From Anaerolineaceae bacterium (GTDB lineage: Bacteria > Chloroflexota > Anaerolineae > Anaerolineales > Anaerolineaceae), in contig JARKPB010000015.1 of the NCBI GenBank assembly GCA_029975475.1, positions 44,989-108,988 on the forward strand: DNA of 64,000 nt, given 5' to 3'. A program made the position numbers and the translations under genes. The stretch's first letter is position 1; every line of letters begins with the position of its first letter. Under the pieces are notes generated by a model that made no database searches, had not been told where the DNA came from, and was given only the letters and a program-made list of their open reading frames with translations. Of the stretch, positions 49,163 to 57,937 are shown piece by piece.

Positions 49163-49714
49163 ATGACCGAACGGGACACCTACGGCATTGATATTGCGGG
49201 AGTACACCGCGAACTGCCATTGTTTACCATCAAACCCGGACTGCGGATTGCCATTCTCAATATCCTCGGCGATGTCGAGCTGGTTCAAGCCTGCGCGAAT
49301 GCCCTGGCCGGCAAGTTGAGCGCATACGATTATGATGTGCTGGTAACCGCTGAATCGAAAAGCATCCCGATCGCCCACGCTCTGGGCGTGATCACCGGCA
49401 AACCGTATGTAATCTTACGAAAAGCGTATAAACCCTATATGGGCGATGCGCTTCAGGCTGAGACGCTTTCGATTACCACAGGCGCGCCGCAAACCCTTTA
49501 CCTGGATGAAAAAGACCGCGAAATGATGAAAGGCAAGAAGGTTATCATCCTGGATGATGTCATCAGCACCGGTTCCACGCTGCAGGGTATGCGCCTGCTG
49601 ATGCAGAAAGCCGGGGCGAACGTGGTCGCGGAAGCAGCCATTTTAACCGAAGGTGAACGAGCCAAATGGGCTGATATCGTTTCCCTGGGACACCTGCCCG
49701 TTTTCACAGATTGA
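49163..49714 (+). CDS. Adenine/xanthine-type phosphoribosyltransferase
   Basis: A 183-residue type I phosphoribosyltransferase of purine salvage. The PRPP-binding loop is VIILDDVISTGSTL and the AESKSIPIAHALG segment contacts pyrophosphate. The enzyme transfers ribose phosphate to a purine base; adenine or xanthine cannot be told apart here. ATG 49163 follows AGGAGA; GTG 49124 would add 13 residues. Confidence 0.87.
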   Translation: MTERDTYGIDIAGVHRELPLFTIKPGLRIAILNILGDVELVQACANALAGKLSAYDYDVLVTAESKSIPIAHALGVITGKPYVILRKAYKPYMGDALQAETLSITTGAPQTLYLDEKDREMMKGKKVIILDDVISTGSTLQGMRLLMQKAGANVVAEAAILTEGERAKWADIVSLGHLPVFTD

Positions 49715-49760
49715 CCCGGCCCAGCCTGCGCAGGGGTGAATATTTCAGACCGATTTGGTA

Positions 49761-49790
49761 AAAACTGGAGGTTGTTTCTCCAGTTTTGCT
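49761..49790 (+). terminator. Terminator after the phosphoribosyltransferase gene
   Basis: AAAACTGGAG (49761-49770), GTTGTTT, CTCCAGTTTT (49778-49787), then GCTTG. The stem is a perfect 10 bp. Confidence 0.8.
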
Positions 49791-49799
49791 TGCTATAAT
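49772..49799 (+). promoter_or_regulatory. Promoter of the lipoprotein gene, overlapping the terminator
   Basis: TTGTTT (49772-49777), 16 bp, TATAAT (49794-49799). The -35 lies in the loop of the preceding terminator. A strong AAGGAGG precedes ATG 49820. Confidence 0.6.
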
Positions 49800-49819
49800 G
49801 TTCCTTATAAGGAGGAACA

Positions 49820-50839
49820 ATGAAACGCTTATTTTGGTTTAGCCTGATTCTGGTGCTGGTTTTGGCTGCCTGCGGCGGCAAACCGGCTCCGGCTGGAGGA
49901 CTGCCGGGCGCGCCAGCCGCGGCTACCAATCCCCCGGCCAGCGCTGATACCCCTCCGACCATTGCTGGTAAGGAAGCGCTGGGGAATTTAAATAGTTATC
50001 GTACGCGTTTTACCATCCTGACCGAAAAGGAAGGTTCGCCGGCTGAAGAACTGACCATCGTTCAGGAAGAAACGCGCAACCCACCGGCGAAGCGCTGGAT
50101 CTGGACCTCGGTTGGCGGCGAACAACCGGCGAACATGGAAATGATCACCGTCAACGGCCAGAACTGGATTAATTTTGGCGGAACCTGGATGATAAGCCAG
50201 CAATCCCCAGAAGAAGCCGCGGCCGGGTTTGGCGAAAACAGCCTGACGGACTTTAATGTAGCCGGCGAATTCCAAAAAGGAAATTACCAGCTGATAGGTT
50301 CGGAGGTGGTGAACGGCGTCAATACCCGCCGATATTCCCTCAACCTGAGCCCGGCTGAAATCGCCCTGATGGCTAACGGCATGTCAGATATTACGTCAAT
50401 GAAGACGGATGTCTGGGTTGCCGACGTGACCGGGCTGCCGTCCTTCACGGTCAAATATCAGGTGTATGCGGAAGGCAAAATTGACGGCGTGCCCGCCAAG
50501 TTTACTTTCTCCAGTGAAGTGTACGACATCAATCAACCCTTTACCATCGAACTACCTGCGGAAGCGGCCAGTTCAGCGATATCTGGCGATATCCCCCAGT
50601 ATCCAAACGCGACCGACATGTTCTCGATGCAGGGAATGGCTGGTTTTAAAACCACCGATTCCCCCGAACAGGTGAAGGCTTTCTTTGATCAGCAGCTCAC
50701 CGCCAGCGGTTGGAAAAAATCTGGCGACAGTATGGATATGTTCATCACCTATACCAAGGGCGGCAAACAGCTGCAGTTAATGGTCAACGCCTCTGATAAC
50801 GGCGGCAGTGATGTCACCATCATGGTACAGGGCGAGTAA
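49820..50839 (+). CDS. LppX/LprAFG-like lipoprotein
   Basis: A 339-residue lipoprotein. The lipobox is LAAC with C18, followed by a Pro/Ala-rich linker to about residue 45. The body is beta-rich and has the alternating pattern of LolA/LppX-fold lipid carriers (GKEALGNLNSYRTRF at the start, FTIELPAEA near 245). A C-terminal domain of about 85 residues (SPEQVKAFFDQQLTASGWKKSG) is common to other Chloroflexota lipoproteins. It may bind lipid or sense the envelope; the ligand is unknown. Confidence 0.8.
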   Translation: MKRLFWFSLILVLVLAACGGKPAPAGGLPGAPAAATNPPASADTPPTIAGKEALGNLNSYRTRFTILTEKEGSPAEELTIVQEETRNPPAKRWIWTSVGGEQPANMEMITVNGQNWINFGGTWMISQQSPEEAAAGFGENSLTDFNVAGEFQKGNYQLIGSEVVNGVNTRRYSLNLSPAEIALMANGMSDITSMKTDVWVADVTGLPSFTVKYQVYAEGKIDGVPAKFTFSSEVYDINQPFTIELPAEAASSAISGDIPQYPNATDMFSMQGMAGFKTTDSPEQVKAFFDQQLTASGWKKSGDSMDMFITYTKGGKQLQLMVNASDNGGSDVTIMVQGE

Positions 50840-50856
50840 ATCCGGCTGATTGATAT

Positions 50857-50892
50857 GCGGGAGCGGTAGATCCGCTCCCGCTTTTTATTTTC
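50857..50892 (+). terminator. Terminator after the lipoprotein gene
   Basis: GCGGGAGCGG (50857-50866), TAGAT, CCGCTCCCGC (50872-50881), then TTTTTATTTTC. Confidence 0.92.
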
Positions 50893-50903
50893 AGGTGAAA
50901 GGA

Positions 50904-52046
50904 TTATTCGCCAGATGGGCGTACGCGAACGCCAGCGCTGGCGCGGCACAGATAGACTTCAGCCTTTTTTCCGCTGACCTGTTGGTAGCGCTGGCGGAGT
51001 TGAGCGGCAAAATCTTGAGCCTGGTCAGCCTTTACCAGGTTAACTGTGCAGCCGCCAAATCCCGCCCCGGTCAGGCGCGCGCCCAGGCAGCCAGGCAATT
51101 CGGCCGCGATGTTTACCAGAGCGTCTAACTCTGGACAGCTGACTTCGTAATCATCCCGCAAAGATGAATGACAGCGGAACATCAACTGTCCGAATGTTTC
51201 GCTGTCTCCGGTTTCCAGCGCTTTGACGGCGTTTTCGACCCGGTCGCACTCATACACCACATGTCGGGCGCGTTTGCGCGGTATTTTGGGCAGCAAGTCT
51301 TGGTGGCGCTCAAATTCAGCCGGGCTGACATCGCGTAAATCGCGGATCTGGGGCAGCGGTCCGCGCAGAATACGTAGCGCCTGTTCGCAGGCTGCTCTTC
51401 GGTCATTGTAGGCTGAGGCTGCCAGGCTGCGGCGCACGCTCGAATCGGCGATAACGATGCGGATATCCCGTGGTAACGGCAGGGCGCGCCATTCCAGCGA
51501 GCGGGTATCAAACCAAAGCAAGCTGTCTTCCACCCCGTTCGCGCTCGCGAACTGATCCATCAGCCCGCAGTTGACCCCGGCGTACTGGTTCTCGGCTTCC
51601 TGACACAGGCGCGCCAGTTCCAGGTTGTCCATCTGCCAGCCGCCAAAAGTCCGCCAGAGGGCGGCGAAGGCGGTTTCAACCGCCGCGGAAGAGCTTAACC
51701 CCCCTCCGATGGGTACGCTTGAAGAATACTCCCCTTCACATCCGCTTATCGGCAGACCGCGGCGGGCGGCTGCCCAGGCGACTCCCGCCGGGTAAATCGC
51801 CCAGGCGGGCAGGGGACGACCGTCCGCGTCCAGCCGGTCATCCAGCCGATCCAGGTGGAACGCGACGGTTTCTCCCAGATCTAACGCGGTCAGGCGCACC
51901 TGGCGTTCGCGGATGGGCGCGGCCTTTAGAGTGACATACCGGTCTATCGCGGCGGGCAATACCACCCCGCCGTTATAATCCACATGTTCCCCCAGTAAAT
52001 TCACCCGCCCGGGGGCCAGAACAGTTAAAGAATCCGATCGCATCAT
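50904..52046 (-). CDS. galK: Galactokinase
   Basis: A 380-residue GHMP kinase phosphorylating galactose at C1. The galactokinase signature GRVNLLGEHVDYNGG lies near residue 12, the phosphate-binding motif PIGGGLSSSAAVE near 111, and the C-terminal LTGAGFGGCTVNL near 343. Length is normal. ATG 52046 is used, in an ATGA overlap with the GIY-YIG gene. No galT or galE is next to it. Confidence 0.95.
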   Translation of the reverse strand: MMRSDSLTVLAPGRVNLLGEHVDYNGGVVLPAAIDRYVTLKAAPIRERQVRLTALDLGETVAFHLDRLDDRLDADGRPLPAWAIYPAGVAWAAARRGLPISGCEGEYSSSVPIGGGLSSSAAVETAFAALWRTFGGWQMDNLELARLCQEAENQYAGVNCGLMDQFASANGVEDSLLWFDTRSLEWRALPLPRDIRIVIADSSVRRSLAASAYNDRRAACEQALRILRGPLPQIRDLRDVSPAEFERHQDLLPKIPRKRARHVVYECDRVENAVKALETGDSETFGQLMFRCHSSLRDDYEVSCPELDALVNIAAELPGCLGARLTGAGFGGCTVNLVKADQAQDFAAQLRQRYQQVSGKKAEVYLCRASAGVRVRPSGE

Positions 52047-52315
52047 GGGCAAAGTTTTGAAAGTTGGTTGGATGGGCTGTGAATGAGATGTATCTTTTGC
52101 TCGCGGCTTAATTGTTTAATGGCTCTTTCACGTTTTAAAGCCGTCGAATGGTCGGGCAATTCTTCCGCGTAGACCAGATGAACGGGCCGGTGCATGCGGG
52201 TGTAGCGCGCGCCGCAGCCCTGATTGTGCGCCTTCTCTCGCCGGTAAGGGTTGCTGCTCCATCCGGTGTAGAGGCTGCCGTCCGCGCATTCCACCATATA
52301 ACAGTAATACGGCAT
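52043..52315 (-). CDS. GIY-YIG nuclease-like protein
   Basis: A 90-residue UPF0213/YhbQ-type domain. The GIY-YIG motif appears as CYMVECADGSLYTGWS, and the catalytic arginine and HN follow in RREKAHNQGCGARYT. It has the RAIKQLSREQK helix typical of YhbQ. It overlaps galK, which looks like a chance pairing. Confidence 0.9.
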   Translation of the reverse strand: MPYYCYMVECADGSLYTGWSSNPYRREKAHNQGCGARYTRMHRPVHLVYAEELPDHSTALKRERAIKQLSREQKIHLIHSPSNQLSKLCP

Positions 52316-52324
52316 AAACCGGTT

Positions 52325-53308
52325 TTAATTCTTCTTCTTTCGGTCGGGTCGCAGGCCGATCAAACGGCCCAGCATGTCGCCAGAAGTCGGTAATTCCGGA
52401 GAGCGCACCAGTTCCCATTCGGCTTTGGTTCGTTGATCCAGCCAGGCGGCGCGGTCGTCCCGCGCGCTTTCCAGCAGGTGTTTTAAACCGGCGGCGTCGT
52501 TCTGATCCAGCAGCGCGCGGATCGTTTGTAACCGCTGAATATATTCCGAAAGGACCCGCGACACATTTTCACGGTTGAGCAGGGCGCTCTGACCCAGCTC
52601 ATTGATTTCATCCAGCCTGAGCAGGGCGCTGGTCCCCAGCGCGTAGGCGTTGGAGGTCAGTTTTCGCGCTTCGCGCCAGCCCGGCTGATCCTGCACGGTG
52701 CGCACCAGAGCAGCCGCGCCTAATTTAGGCAGCAGCTCGACCCAGGCGAGCAGGCCATCCGCCTCGTAAGGGTCTGCGAAATAAGGCGTCGCGCCAATTA
52801 ATTTGGTTAAATCGGCGGCCAGTTTCAAAGCATCCCCTTCAGTATTTTCGGGGGCAGATATGACGGTGATCCCGTTCTTAAATAAATCTGCCCTGGCGGA
52901 AGCCGTAGTGCGCTGGCGGTCATCAAAATAAGCCGGGTTCAGGCTGGGGTGCAGGGTGACATAATAGCGCCCGGCCGGCAGCAGTTCTTTCGCCCATTCC
53001 AGCGCGCTCACCTGCAGGGGCGAGGTATCCAGCACCACCGCGCCTTCTTTTAAGTCCTGGACGATAAATTCCAGGGTTGAGCGCACTTCATCCACGGGCA
53101 GCGCCAGGATAACGATATCCGCGTTTTCAACGGCTGCCTGCAGGCGAACGGCAGTTTTATCGAGCGCGCCCAGTTTTTCCGCTTCGCGCATGGCCGCCAG
53201 ATCGGCGTCATGCCCGACGCGAAACAGGCGCTCTTTTTGCTCGGCCAGGGCAAGTCCAAAAGACGTGCCGATCTGACCTAACCCCAGAATCGTCAGTTGA
53301 ATAGTCAT
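52325..53308 (-). CDS. Prephenate-dehydrogenase-like NAD(P) oxidoreductase
   Basis: A 327-residue protein. The N-terminal Rossmann motif is LTILGLGQIGTSFGLAL, then GHDAD and VILALPVDEV. The middle and helical C-terminal half resemble TyrA. The substrate is not clear; the TyrA active-site HPM segment reads LHPSLNP here, which departs from standard prephenate dehydrogenase. The start is ATG 53308, sharing bases with the upstream stop (TGATG). Confidence 0.75.
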   Translation of the reverse strand: MTIQLTILGLGQIGTSFGLALAEQKERLFRVGHDADLAAMREAEKLGALDKTAVRLQAAVENADIVILALPVDEVRSTLEFIVQDLKEGAVVLDTSPLQVSALEWAKELLPAGRYYVTLHPSLNPAYFDDRQRTTASARADLFKNGITVISAPENTEGDALKLAADLTKLIGATPYFADPYEADGLLAWVELLPKLGAAALVRTVQDQPGWREARKLTSNAYALGTSALLRLDEINELGQSALLNRENVSRVLSEYIQRLQTIRALLDQNDAAGLKHLLESARDDRAAWLDQRTKAEWELVRSPELPTSGDMLGRLIGLRPDRKKKN

Positions 53309-53952
53309 CAGTACACTCCTAGGAGAATTCTTGCCAGGTCCATGCGCGGTTGGTCCAGGATCCAACCAAAAATATTAAGGTTCAGCAGCGGGCCAACCAG
53401 GAAAACGGCCAGAAGCAGGTAAGGACCGTACGGGCGGATGAGATTGAGAACCCGGTTCAAAGAAGGGGGGAAAAAATAATCTGCAACCGTGTCGCCGTCC
53501 AGAGGCGCGATTGGCAGCAGGTTAAACAGCATCAGAGTCAGGTTGATAAACATAAAGTCGAGTAAAAAATAACTCGGGCTTGGCAGAATGCTCCCGCTGG
53601 TTGTGGCTGCCACCAGGTTAAAGCGCAGCGGCACCGCTGCCAGAACAGCCATTAGAAAATTGGACAGCGGCCCGGAGAGGGAAACCCACATCAGGCCGGA
53701 TTCCGAATTCTTTCGAATGGTGTAAGGGTTCACCGGCACCGGTTTTGCCCAGCCAAAGCCGGCGAAGACCAGCATCAGGCTGCCCATTAAATCCAGATGC
53801 GCCAGGGGATTGAGGGTTAACCGCCCGGCCGCCCTGGCGGTATCATCGCCGAAGCGGTAAGCGGTGAACGCATGCGCAAATTCATGCACGGTGAAGGCGA
53901 TCACCAGTGTTAGGATGCGCGAAATCAGCTCAGGGACGGAAAGATCAAACAT
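53308..53952 (-). CDS. Site-2 protease family (M50) membrane peptidase
   Basis: A 214-residue integral membrane zinc protease. HEFAH near residue 23 is the HExxH motif and NLLPIAPLDGD near 144 supplies the third metal ligand. There are about six membrane segments and no PDZ domain, as in the small rhomboid-adjacent FtsH-like M50 group found in many bacteria. It is coupled to the downstream oxidoreductase gene. Confidence 0.9.
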   Translation of the reverse strand: MFDLSVPELISRILTLVIAFTVHEFAHAFTAYRFGDDTARAAGRLTLNPLAHLDLMGSLMLVFAGFGWAKPVPVNPYTIRKNSESGLMWVSLSGPLSNFLMAVLAAVPLRFNLVAATTSGSILPSPSYFLLDFMFINLTLMLFNLLPIAPLDGDTVADYFFPPSLNRVLNLIRPYGPYLLLAVFLVGPLLNLNIFGWILDQPRMDLARILLGVY

Positions 53953-53995
53953 AAGCGGGATGCGTCAGGTTTAGACGGATCGAAAGAATTATAAC

Positions 53996-54229
53996 ATGGG
54001 TTATAATGTTGCCGTGCTGCCCGACCTTACCCTTCATCAACGCGTGCGCCTGCGCAAACCGCATCCCTGCGGCAGTTATGAATGGGTGGTTGTCCGCCTG
54101 GGAGCGGATATTGGCCTTGAATGCTGTCAGTGCGGCCGCAGGGTGCTGCTCACCCGCCGGGAACTGGCACGGCGGATCAAGATCGCGCCGCAAAAAAGCG
54201 CGCCTACTGATGAAACGACCGTCAAATAG
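53996..54229 (+). CDS. DUF951 family protein
   Basis: A 77-residue nucleic-acid-binding-like protein. LHQRVRLRKPHPCGSYEWVVVRLGADIGLECCQCGRRVLL is the DUF951 signature in pieces: KPHPCGS, RLGADIG and CCQCG. The pattern suggests a small zinc or nucleic-acid binding fold. ATG 53996 sits in a 43-bp divergent gap with the M50 gene, and AT-rich TATAAC immediately precedes it. Confidence 0.85.
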   Translation: MGYNVAVLPDLTLHQRVRLRKPHPCGSYEWVVVRLGADIGLECCQCGRRVLLTRRELARRIKIAPQKSAPTDETTVK

Positions 54230-54250
54230 TTTCCGCGCCGGTTTCCAGCG

Positions 54251-54256
54251 TATAAT
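54251..54256 (+). promoter_or_regulatory. -10 element of the tsaE operon
   Basis: TATAAT ends 8 nt before ATG 54265, so the message is leaderless or nearly so. No convincing -35 is seen. Confidence 0.45.
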
Positions 54257-54264
54257 TGCGGTAT

Positions 54265-54762
54265 ATGCCGATCCTGGATTCGAACAGCCTGGAATTTTTT
54301 AGCCGCAGCCCCGAGCAGACCCGCCGGCTGGGTATGCGCTTGGGGTCCTTGATGTCTGTTGGCGATGTCATCGCCTTGAGCGGCGATCTGGGATCTGGAA
54401 AGACGACCCTCATTCAGGGCATTGCCCAGGGCTGGGGGTCGCTGGATCCGGTATCCAGCCCGACCTTTGTGCTGGTCAATCAGTACCGCCGGCCGGACGG
54501 TTTGATCCTTTTTCATCTGGATACCTACCGCCTGAGCGGGAGTGCGGAAGCGCTGGATCTGGACCTGGATTGGATGATGGATAGAGGCGCCCTGGTGATT
54601 GAATGGGCGGACCGCATTCGTGAAGTTCTGCCCGCTCAAGCGCTGTGGATTCAAATGCGCTGGGTGGCGGATGAGCAGCGCGGCATGGTGTTGACCGCCG
54701 GCGGGGAACGTTATGCGCGCATGCTCTCCGAGTTTAAGCGCCAGGTGTTTGGAGGGGTTTAA
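54265..54762 (+). CDS. tsaE: tRNA threonylcarbamoyladenosine biosynthesis ATPase TsaE
   Basis: A 165-residue P-loop protein needed for t6A tRNA modification with TsaB and TsaD. Walker A is SGDLGSGKTTLIQGI (about residue 38), then SSPTFVLVNQY and FHLDTYRL. ALVIEWADRI matches the C-terminal segment. It is coupled to tsaB (TAATG). Confidence 0.94.
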   Translation: MPILDSNSLEFFSRSPEQTRRLGMRLGSLMSVGDVIALSGDLGSGKTTLIQGIAQGWGSLDPVSSPTFVLVNQYRRPDGLILFHLDTYRLSGSAEALDLDLDWMMDRGALVIEWADRIREVLPAQALWIQMRWVADEQRGMVLTAGGERYARMLSEFKRQVFGGV

Positions 54763-55430
54763 TGCTGCTCGCCATCGATTCTTCTACCCAGTGGATGGGC
54801 CTCGCGCTGTATGACGGCGTTCAGGTGCTGGGCGAAATGGCCTGGCGGACGCGCAACCACCACACGGTAGAACTGGCGCCCGCGGTTGATGCGCTAATGA
54901 ACCGCAGCGCGCTCAGCCCCGACCAGTTGAAAGCGGTGGCGGTCGCGCTGGGACCGGGTTCTTTCACCAGCCTGCGCATCGGTCTGGCTGTTGCCAAAGG
55001 CCTCAGTCTGGCGCAAAAAATCCCTCTCATCGGTATCCCAACCCTGGACGTGCTCGCCGCGGCCCAGCCGTTAAGAAACATTCCCATGATCGCCGTTCTG
55101 CAGGCCGGGCGCGGCAGGCTGGCCGCCGTCCATTACCTGGCTGAAAAGGATGGCTGGAAGGCGCAGGGAGATGCGCGGGTGACCACCGCGGAGGAATTGA
55201 GCCAGCAAATCAAGAGTCCGACCTATATTTGCGGCGAGCTCTCCGCCGAAGACCGCCAGATGCTGCACCGCAAATATAAAAATGTGCTCCTGGCCAGCCC
55301 GGCGCTGTGCGTACGGCGTCCATCTCTGCTGGCTGAATTGGCCTGGGCGCGCTGGCAATCCGGTAAAACGGATGACCCGGTCTCTCTGGCTCCGATTTAT
55401 TTACATGTCGCCGGGAGTATACCCGATTGA
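54762..55430 (+). CDS. tsaB: tRNA threonylcarbamoyladenosine biosynthesis protein TsaB
   Basis: A 222-residue ASKHA-fold partner of TsaD. LLAIDSSTQWMGLALYDG, HHTVELAPAVDALM and LGPGSFTSLRIGLAVAKGLS are diagnostic. It overlaps rimI by 4 bp (TTGA). Confidence 0.95.
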   Translation: MLLAIDSSTQWMGLALYDGVQVLGEMAWRTRNHHTVELAPAVDALMNRSALSPDQLKAVAVALGPGSFTSLRIGLAVAKGLSLAQKIPLIGIPTLDVLAAAQPLRNIPMIAVLQAGRGRLAAVHYLAEKDGWKAQGDARVTTAEELSQQIKSPTYICGELSAEDRQMLHRKYKNVLLASPALCVRRPSLLAELAWARWQSGKTDDPVSLAPIYLHVAGSIPD

Positions 55431-55954
55431 CCCAACCCGTGAACTGCCCAACCCGTGTACGGCGGATTGAAACCCAGGACCTGGCCGCGGTCGTAGAAAT
55501 TGACCGCCAGTCATTTGCGCTGCCCTGGACGGAATCGTCCTTTCGTTTTGAAATCAACGAAAATCCGGCAGCGCGGCCGCTTATCCTGGAAGTTTACCAG
55601 GCGGATAACTGGCAGCCAGCGGGCATGATGGTCTCCTGGGTGATTTTAGATGAAGCCCATATCGGCACAATCGCGGTCGCGCCCGCGTTTCGCCGCCAGG
55701 GTTACGGTCAGCTGCTGCTGGCCGCCGGCCTGGAACAGCTGGCGAATGAGGGAGTCCAGCAAGTGTTTCTGGAAGTCCGCGCCGGGAATCAATCCGCCCA
55801 GAATTTATACCGGAAATTCGGTTTCATTGTGGACGGCGTTCGGCGGCGGTATTACAAAGATAACGGCGAGGATGCGCTGTTGATGCGCCTGGCGGATTTA
55901 CCTGCCTGGCAGCGCAGCAGGGAAGGAGTCGCATGGACAAAGCAGAGCAGTTAA
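55427..55954 (+). CDS. rimI: GNAT acetyltransferase RimI
   Basis: A 175-residue N-acetyltransferase, probably acting on ribosomal protein N-termini. The acetyl-CoA loop is RRQGYGQLLLAAGL, with LEVRAGNQSAQNLYRKFGF typical of RimI. The TTG start at 55427 has GGGAG 9 nt upstream and overlaps the tsaB stop; GTG 55439 is an alternative. It overlaps the glycosylase gene by 22 bp. Confidence 0.92.
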   Translation: MTQPVNCPTRVRRIETQDLAAVVEIDRQSFALPWTESSFRFEINENPAARPLILEVYQADNWQPAGMMVSWVILDEAHIGTIAVAPAFRRQGYGQLLLAAGLEQLANEGVQQVFLEVRAGNQSAQNLYRKFGFIVDGVRRRYYKDNGEDALLMRLADLPAWQRSREGVAWTKQSS

Positions 55955-56601
55955 GACAGATCGCGCAGGAGGTCAGCGGGTGCCGGCGCTGCGGTTTGCA
56001 CGCCAGCCGCAAGCTGGCTGTACCCGGTGAAGGCCCGGCGGAGGTTGAGATTATGTTCATCGGTGAAGGCCCGGGCTTTCACGAGAACGAGCAGGGGCGC
56101 CCTTTTGTCGGTCAGGCTGGTAAATTGCTGAGCGAGCTGCTGCAAAAAAACGGGCTGGAACGCGAAAAGGTCTTTATCACCAATGTGGTCAAATGCCGCC
56201 CGCCGGGTAACCGCGACCCACAGCCGGACGAACTGCTGGCCTGCGCGCATTACCTTGACCGGCAAATCGAGATCCTCAATCCCAGAGTGATTGTTACCCT
56301 GGGGAGGTTTTCAATGAACAAGTTTTTTCCCAATGCCCGCATCAGCGCCATTCACGGCCAGGCGGCCAGGATCGGCGGGCGGCTGGTGGTGGCGATGTAC
56401 CACCCGGCGGCCGCGCTGCATCAACCTTCCTTGATGCCCGAGCTGGAAAAAGATTTTTCCTACCTGCCCAAATGGCTTGAGCAGTCCCCGGGCAGTGATA
56501 GAATTGTGAGCGGGCAGGCTGCGGCAGATCTGCCCGCGGCAGCGCAAGAAAATCAGCCCCCGAAAGAAGATAAGGGCGGCGTTCAGCTCAGTCTTTTTTA
56601 A
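55933..56601 (+). CDS. Family 4 (iron-sulfur) uracil-DNA glycosylase with C-terminal clamp-binding motif
   Basis: A 222-residue DNA repair enzyme that removes uracil. CRRC at C17/C20 and two later cysteines (KCRPPG, CAHYL) bind the [4Fe-4S] cluster. GEGPGFHENEQGRPFVG and MYHPAAAL are the catalytic and DNA-contact motifs. A linker of about 35 residues ends in QLSLF (218-222), the bacterial sliding-clamp-binding consensus, placed at the extreme C-terminus. It is the last gene of the tsaE operon. Confidence 0.95.
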   Translation: MDKAEQLRQIAQEVSGCRRCGLHASRKLAVPGEGPAEVEIMFIGEGPGFHENEQGRPFVGQAGKLLSELLQKNGLEREKVFITNVVKCRPPGNRDPQPDELLACAHYLDRQIEILNPRVIVTLGRFSMNKFFPNARISAIHGQAARIGGRLVVAMYHPAAALHQPSLMPELEKDFSYLPKWLEQSPGSDRIVSGQAAADLPAAAQENQPPKEDKGGVQLSLF

Positions 56602-56620
56602 TTTGAACCTTGAGGTTTCC

Positions 56621-57937
56621 ATGAGTCATCAGCAAGAATTGTTAAAGAAAATTCAAGACCGAAGCGCCGTGGTAGGCATTCTTGGCCTCGGTTATGTCGG
56701 CCTGCCGCTGGCAGTTGTCTTCGCTGAAGCCGGGTTTAAGATCATCGGAATTGATCCGATTCAGGCGAAAGTGGATGCGATCAACCGCGGGGAAAGCTAT
56801 GTTCTGGATGTCCCTACCGAGCAGGTTGCGCGGCTGGTCAAGGCGGGCATGCTGAGCGCCACCACCGAGTATGCCCAGCTGCGCGGGGCGGATTTGATCT
56901 CGATTTGCGTGCCAACCCCGCTCAAGCAAACCGGCGACCCGGATTTATCGTTTATCCTTTCCGCCACAGAGGGCCTTGCCCCGTATTTACACCCCGGCAC
57001 GGCGGTGGTGCTTGAGTCGAGCACGTATCCCGGCACGACCCGCGAGATGGTGCTGCCCAAGCTGACAGAAGTCAGCCAGTTAAAGGTTGGCGAAGAATTT
57101 TTCCTGGCTTTTTCGCCAGAGCGCGTTGACCCCGGGCGCAAAGACTGGACTACCCGGAACACGCCGAAAATTGTGGGCGGGATCACCGCCGCCTGCGGCG
57201 AGGTTGCCGCGGCCTGGTATTCTCAGGCGCTGGAGCGAATCGTGCCGGTATCTACCACCGAGGTGGCAGAAATGGCCAAGCTGCTCGAGAACACCTTCCG
57301 GATGATCAATATCGGGCTTGTCAACGAACTGGCCATGATCTGCGATCGGCTGGGAGTGGATGTCTGGGAAGTGATCGACGCTGCGGCTACCAAGCCTTTT
57401 GGTTTCATGAAATTTAGCCCCGGGCCGGGTCTGGGCGGGCACTGCATCCCGATTGATCCGCTCTACCTGTCCTGGAAGATGAAATCGTTGAATTACACCG
57501 CCCGTTTTATTGAACTGGCTTCCGAGATCAACACCAATATGCCGCGATTTGTGATTGGCAAGGTGCAGGACGCGCTGAACGATGTTGGAAAACCGGTGAA
57601 AGGATCGCGCGTTCTGGTCCTGGGCGCGGCATACAAACCCGATATTGATGATTTACGGGAATCGCCTGCGCTGGATGTGATTGGGCTGCTGGTTAAAAAG
57701 GGCGCCAAGGTGGTTTACCACGACCCGTATATTGCGCATATTGAACATGACGACTGGGGAATGGAATCCATCAAGGATTTAATGGGTGAAGTGGCGGCCG
57801 CGGATGTGGTCGTGATTGTCACCAACCACTCCTGCTATGATTATGCGGCGATACTGGACACCGCCAAATTGATCGTCGATACGCGCAACGCGCTGGGTAA
57901 ATTTGGGAAAGGATCGCCCAAGGTGGTGAAACTGTAA
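56621..57937 (+). CDS. UDP-N-acetylglucosamine/mannosamine 6-dehydrogenase
   Basis: A 438-residue nucleotide-sugar dehydrogenase. VGILGLGYVGLPLAVVFA is the NAD motif; the catalytic cysteine is in GLGGHCIPIDPLYLSWK; ATTYAQL-like and GAAYKPDIDDLRESPA segments complete the family. It makes an acidic sugar nucleotide for surface polymers. It is the first gene of the polysaccharide operon and joins the epimerase by TAATG. ATG 56621 follows TTGAGG. Confidence 0.94.
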   Translation: MSHQQELLKKIQDRSAVVGILGLGYVGLPLAVVFAEAGFKIIGIDPIQAKVDAINRGESYVLDVPTEQVARLVKAGMLSATTEYAQLRGADLISICVPTPLKQTGDPDLSFILSATEGLAPYLHPGTAVVLESSTYPGTTREMVLPKLTEVSQLKVGEEFFLAFSPERVDPGRKDWTTRNTPKIVGGITAACGEVAAAWYSQALERIVPVSTTEVAEMAKLLENTFRMINIGLVNELAMICDRLGVDVWEVIDAAATKPFGFMKFSPGPGLGGHCIPIDPLYLSWKMKSLNYTARFIELASEINTNMPRFVIGKVQDALNDVGKPVKGSRVLVLGAAYKPDIDDLRESPALDVIGLLVKKGAKVVYHDPYIAHIEHDDWGMESIKDLMGEVAAADVVVIVTNHSCYDYAAILDTAKLIVDTRNALGKFGKGSPKVVKL

